Below are positions 60,968 through 64,000 of a stretch of 64,000 nt of DNA, piece by piece. Every line of letters starts with the position of its first letter. Within the stretch, counting starts at the first letter, position 1. A program made the position numbers and the translations under genes. Origin of the DNA: Phymorhynchus buccinoides (taxonomy: Eukaryota; Mollusca; Gastropoda; Neogastropoda; Raphitomidae); the NCBI GenBank assembly GCA_017654935.2, contig CM065686.1:27536591-27600590 (forward strand), in the 5' to 3' direction. The notes below the pieces were generated by a model, which was not told the origin of the DNA, did no database searches, and saw only the letters and a list, made by a program, of their open reading frames with translations.

Positions 60968-63013
60968 ACCGCGCGCGCGTTTAAACGCGCACCGAAGTTG
61001 GTAGATCTAGAATTTAGAGGCCTAGGTTTTGAAGCGACAATCATGACGTCGTTTCGATGGTATCTCTGTCACCAAAGGCAGTACTACGTACATTTTTCCA
61101 TCTTTCTGGCTTTTTCGTCATCGACACAGTTTAACAGGCATGTTACGTCATTTTTTCTGATCTTCTCCACGATTTACCTAACTGCAAACTGGCTTAGCTT
61201 GCACTGCGGTCACAAAAAACTGGGTTTTTTGCTTCTCTTAGGCATTACAAAAACTAACGCCACGTCAGCTCTCTGCATAAGATCTCTCCTTGCAAAGCAA
61301 AAAGTTGATTTTATCCATTAAAACAAGGTAAGATTATTAAATCAGACATTGTATTTTCATTTCAGTTCAGTTTGATGTTTGTATTAACTCATAGAAAGGC
61401 ATAACCCAGTAACGCGTTTGAAGAACAGATCTAACGCCGTGCGATACCATCGAGTAACGTTTGTAATTCGTCCGTTACCTACCAAACCAAACGACTTTAT
61501 AGTAGAATGCAAGCCTGTAGACACAGACACACAAACTATACACGGATTTTGACAGCTTCCATTGTTTTATTTCAGCACATGATTTCCCTGTTCTATTAAT
61601 TTCAACACCCCCGTACTGCATGTCACAAAATGACAGCCAGAAATCACCTTGATTTTTTACAATTCAATCTCTAAAATAATAAATATTACACGTATGAACT
61701 TGATTTTACGCATACAGGTTGCCCACAGTCTTGTGAATGTAGAAAATGTTATTTGAAATTATTATTAGCTATAGTTTCATTTCTACACATGTTTCCATTT
61801 ACTACCCTTATGTGGCATACCTTTGAATAGAACGACTCCTAAACTATTTGTGTAAAGCCATTTTGATCTGAAGATTCAAGGCCTAGACTGGGTGTGCCAT
61901 CGGTAGCAGCGACACGCCGAGATCTGACTTGATTCGATCAAAGCTGTTTCTGATCCCGTGAAAGCATTAGAAATTGGCCAATTGTTAAAAAAAAAATTGT
62001 GTTTCGAAACTTACAATGTATATAGGCTCATTTACAAGCGCTATGAGAGCTGATCCAGCATTTATAAAGGTTTTATTTTACAAGAATTCAATGGTATTGG
62101 GTCGAAGATCGCCTCGCGGCGATTCGCGTGAGTCATAGTTTTGAGTGCTCCAGTTAATCATTTTTTTGAGGACGAATTTCGCAGCCCAAATTTTTTTACA
62201 GTAGATTAACTCTTTCGCATCGCAACGATTTTGAATTATTAAAAAAACTCACAAATCACTCCAGCCATACACACAAACAAAACATACATAAACAAAAGGA
62301 GAAATGAAAGAAGATTACGGGTTTTTACTTCAAGTTTAGACATAGTAAAGTGGTAGATCAGACTTTTTTTTATATATAGACTTTGTACAGAAAAACTCTC
62401 TACACCGATTAGTTTTCCCCACAACCACTACAAACGCAAAGTCAGAGGCAAAATTGTGGTCTAAGGGAGCGAAGCGAGTTTAGAAGTGACACAGATTTAT
62501 TTCCCTTGAAGCAAATGCATCAAATTGACAGCTACCTATTAATTCCGGACATATATAGCTGGAACGACTTGAATGAGTTAATTTGCACTTTACATAAATG
62601 CATTGCATTTTTCGTCCCCATCCCCCACCCCTCCTCCCATTGTTCATACTCTCTTTTTGGTCTAAGAGTTGTGTGTGCTGGCTTTAGTGTTGTTGTTTGG
62701 CCACTCAGAAAGGTGCTTAAAAGTGCAATAGTGTATGCACCATTTGAACGGGGTAGGAGAGAAATGGACAGAATGAAGGGACAGAAACAGGACAGGACAG
62801 GAGATAAGAGAAAGAGACAGGCAAAAAAGAAATTATGCATCTTCGCTTTCAAGGTACCTCAATGCTTTCAATTCGCGAGACACCGACTGGGACTTGTGCT
62901 TTGGCATGGCTAAATATTGCACTGTTTGCTTAAGTGACAACTGTCAATCACTGAAAGACTTAATGTGATTTTATCCCCCCTCTCCCCCTCTCATCCCCCC
63001 CCCCAAATGCAAA
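58721..63013. other. No gene recognised; microsatellites
   Basis: Contains a poly-C run (about 59138-59160), TG tract (59378-59450), CT tracts (60061-60091 and 60463-60535) and CA/CG tract (60745-60970). Frames that begin in these tracts were discounted. No domain or RNA gene was recognised in the remaining A/T-rich sequence. Confidence 0.6.
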
Positions 63014-63662
63014 CAGGGTTCGTACAGATCTGTGTCCAAAAAATTCCAGGACTTTTCCAGGACCAGTTTACTAAATTTCAAGGACTCAATCTGGCATACC
63101 GGTCAATGTTGGTTTCGTTCCCGCCTGAGTTGCTTGTGCTTCTGGCCTTGACAATGGCTTTTTAAAGCACTCTCGCCCATGCTGGTGATGTCAAAGTTCT
63201 TTTTGCATACTGTGCAATTAGCTTTCAGTTTTGAACCATGTGTTGACGGAGCTAACCAGCTCTGATATTCTTTTTTTTTTTTGCAGCCAAACATCGTTGA
63301 ACATAATTATGCAGTCTCCTTTCCCCATTTTACTGGAAGACGGAAGTACAGTAAAGGGAAGTAATTTCAGGGGCAGACAACTCGAACAAATGTCGTCTGC
63401 TATGACTGCGATATCAGTATGACCTTGAAAGTTTTTTTTTTTTTTCATTTGAATTTAGTTTTAACCTTCAATATTTTCTGTGGAGGACAGATTTTGACTG
63501 ATGGATTGAGATTAAGGACATAGTCAGACGATTTTGAAAATTCCAGGACTTTTCCAGGAGTTTGGGGCCTTTGCTGTTTTTCAATCACTTTTCAAGCCCT
63601 GGAAAAGGCCATGTAAATTTTCCAGTACTTTTCAAGGTTTCAAGGACCCTGTACAAACCCTG
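63014..63662 (-). mobile_element. hAT-like DNA transposon deletion derivative with a zinc-finger exon remnant
   Basis: Ends CAGGGTTCGTACA (63014) and TGTACAAACCCTG (to 63662) form a 13-bp inverted repeat with one mismatch. Near both ends lies ATTCCAGGACTTTTCCAGGA in direct orientation. On the minus strand an interior frame encodes the start of a transposase-like protein. No clear target-site duplication was found (AATGCAAA versus TATTGAAC). The element is too short to be autonomous. Confidence 0.65.
63103..63330 (-). pseudogene. BED-type zinc finger remnant of a hAT-like transposase
   Basis: Minus-strand reading gives MGKGDCIIMFND, then after a frameshift near 63270 a segment with WLAPSTHG, ANCTVCKKNFDITSMGE and ALKSHCQGQKHK. 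The spacing of W, C-x2-C and H-x4/5-H is that of BED/U1-like fingers found at the N-terminus of hAT-related transposases, where they bind DNA ends. The catalytic domain is absent. Confidence 0.6.
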
Positions 63663-64000
63663 TATTGAACACTATGCTCAAACAGTAGAGTGAGCATCAT
63701 CTTTTAAAAAAGGGGGTGGGCGTCTGCACAACTTTTGGCTAAAAGTGGGAGGTGGATGTTTACTGGGTACTGGGCGTTTGCTAGGGATTTTACGGTACTG
63801 GTAAAATTTAAAAAAAAACGGTTCAAAGGAAAAAAACGGGTTCAGATTTTTTTAACCGGTTCTCAGCTCTACATACAAGCTCATGCAATTGTTTTACTGA
63901 CGGTGACAATTCTGTCTTAAAAGATTAATTACCGCAGTTGCTTCCCATACACAGAGAAATGAAATACCTAAAGGCTCAAGTGAGCCAAAACAAACACCTC
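63663..64000. other. Unassigned; isolated hAT-like end at 63850-63873
   Basis: TTAACCGGTTCTCAGCTCTA (about 63852-63871) is, in complement, TAGAGCTGAGAACCGGTTAA, nearly the same as the left end of the element at 49040. Its partner end was not identified within the window. Confidence 0.4.

Noticed and set aside
60818..61321. 167-codon open frame
   Set aside because: Its first third is CA repeat; the rest shows no recognisable domain or splice context.
21894..64000. Search for the last adenylyl cyclase exon
   Set aside because: No stretch resembling the conserved VKGKG C-terminal segment in a proper splice context was seen; recorded as not found rather than annotated.

Overview
The window is eukaryotic: split genes with GT-AG introns, long (CA)n, (GA)n and (TAA)n microsatellites, several non-LTR retrotransposon remnants and a large number of DIRS-type retrotransposons. 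The only host gene recognised is a membrane adenylyl cyclase. Its four exons and the repeat families suggest a marine invertebrate, possibly a mollusc; that is an inference from repeat style, not a demonstrated placement. A run of exactly 500 N at 45112-45611 shows this is a draft assembly.

Layout. 1-9763: two DIRS retrotransposons head to tail. Copy A is cut by the window start; copy B is full length and apparently intact. They lie in an adenylyl cyclase intron. 10000-21893: four adenylyl cyclase exons (10000-10122, 12843-12989, 14291-14492, 21769-21893) with matching splice phases, coding for most of the C2 catalytic domain. Their introns hold partial copies of the first exon, a 50-bp satellite, a LINE relic, a 3'-truncated DIRS copy (C) and a foldback DNA transposon. 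The exon after 21893 was not found. 24205-26650: a decayed Tx1/L1-like LINE on the minus strand, interrupted by DIRS copy D. 26651-45111: a tandem array of DIRS copies D, E, F and G, of which only the F integrase frame is largely intact. It ends in an inverted, indel-rich gag segment at the gap. 45612-64000: no recognisable host gene; hAT-like elements, a LINE relic, a 1.9-kb CAGGT-rich minisatellite and microsatellites.

How the DIRS parts fit together. Each complete copy runs left inverted repeat, ORF1 (Gag-like), ORF2 (reverse transcriptase, RNase H, Dam-like methyltransferase region), ORF3 (tyrosine recombinase), internal complementary region (ICR), right inverted repeat. The most informative signal is at the borders. 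Neighbouring copies share a single ~98-bp palindromic junction. Its left half carries variants of the upstream copy's ICR and its right half, where testable, those of the downstream copy. This is what is expected if DNA circles with joined ends recombined into the end of a resident copy. Other points of interest: ORF2 has no ATG before the RT domain and overlaps ORF1 in the -1 frame in two diverged copies; the methyltransferase region has lost the usual catalytic motif; the D/G part of the array shows shuffled modules and an 832-bp shared block.
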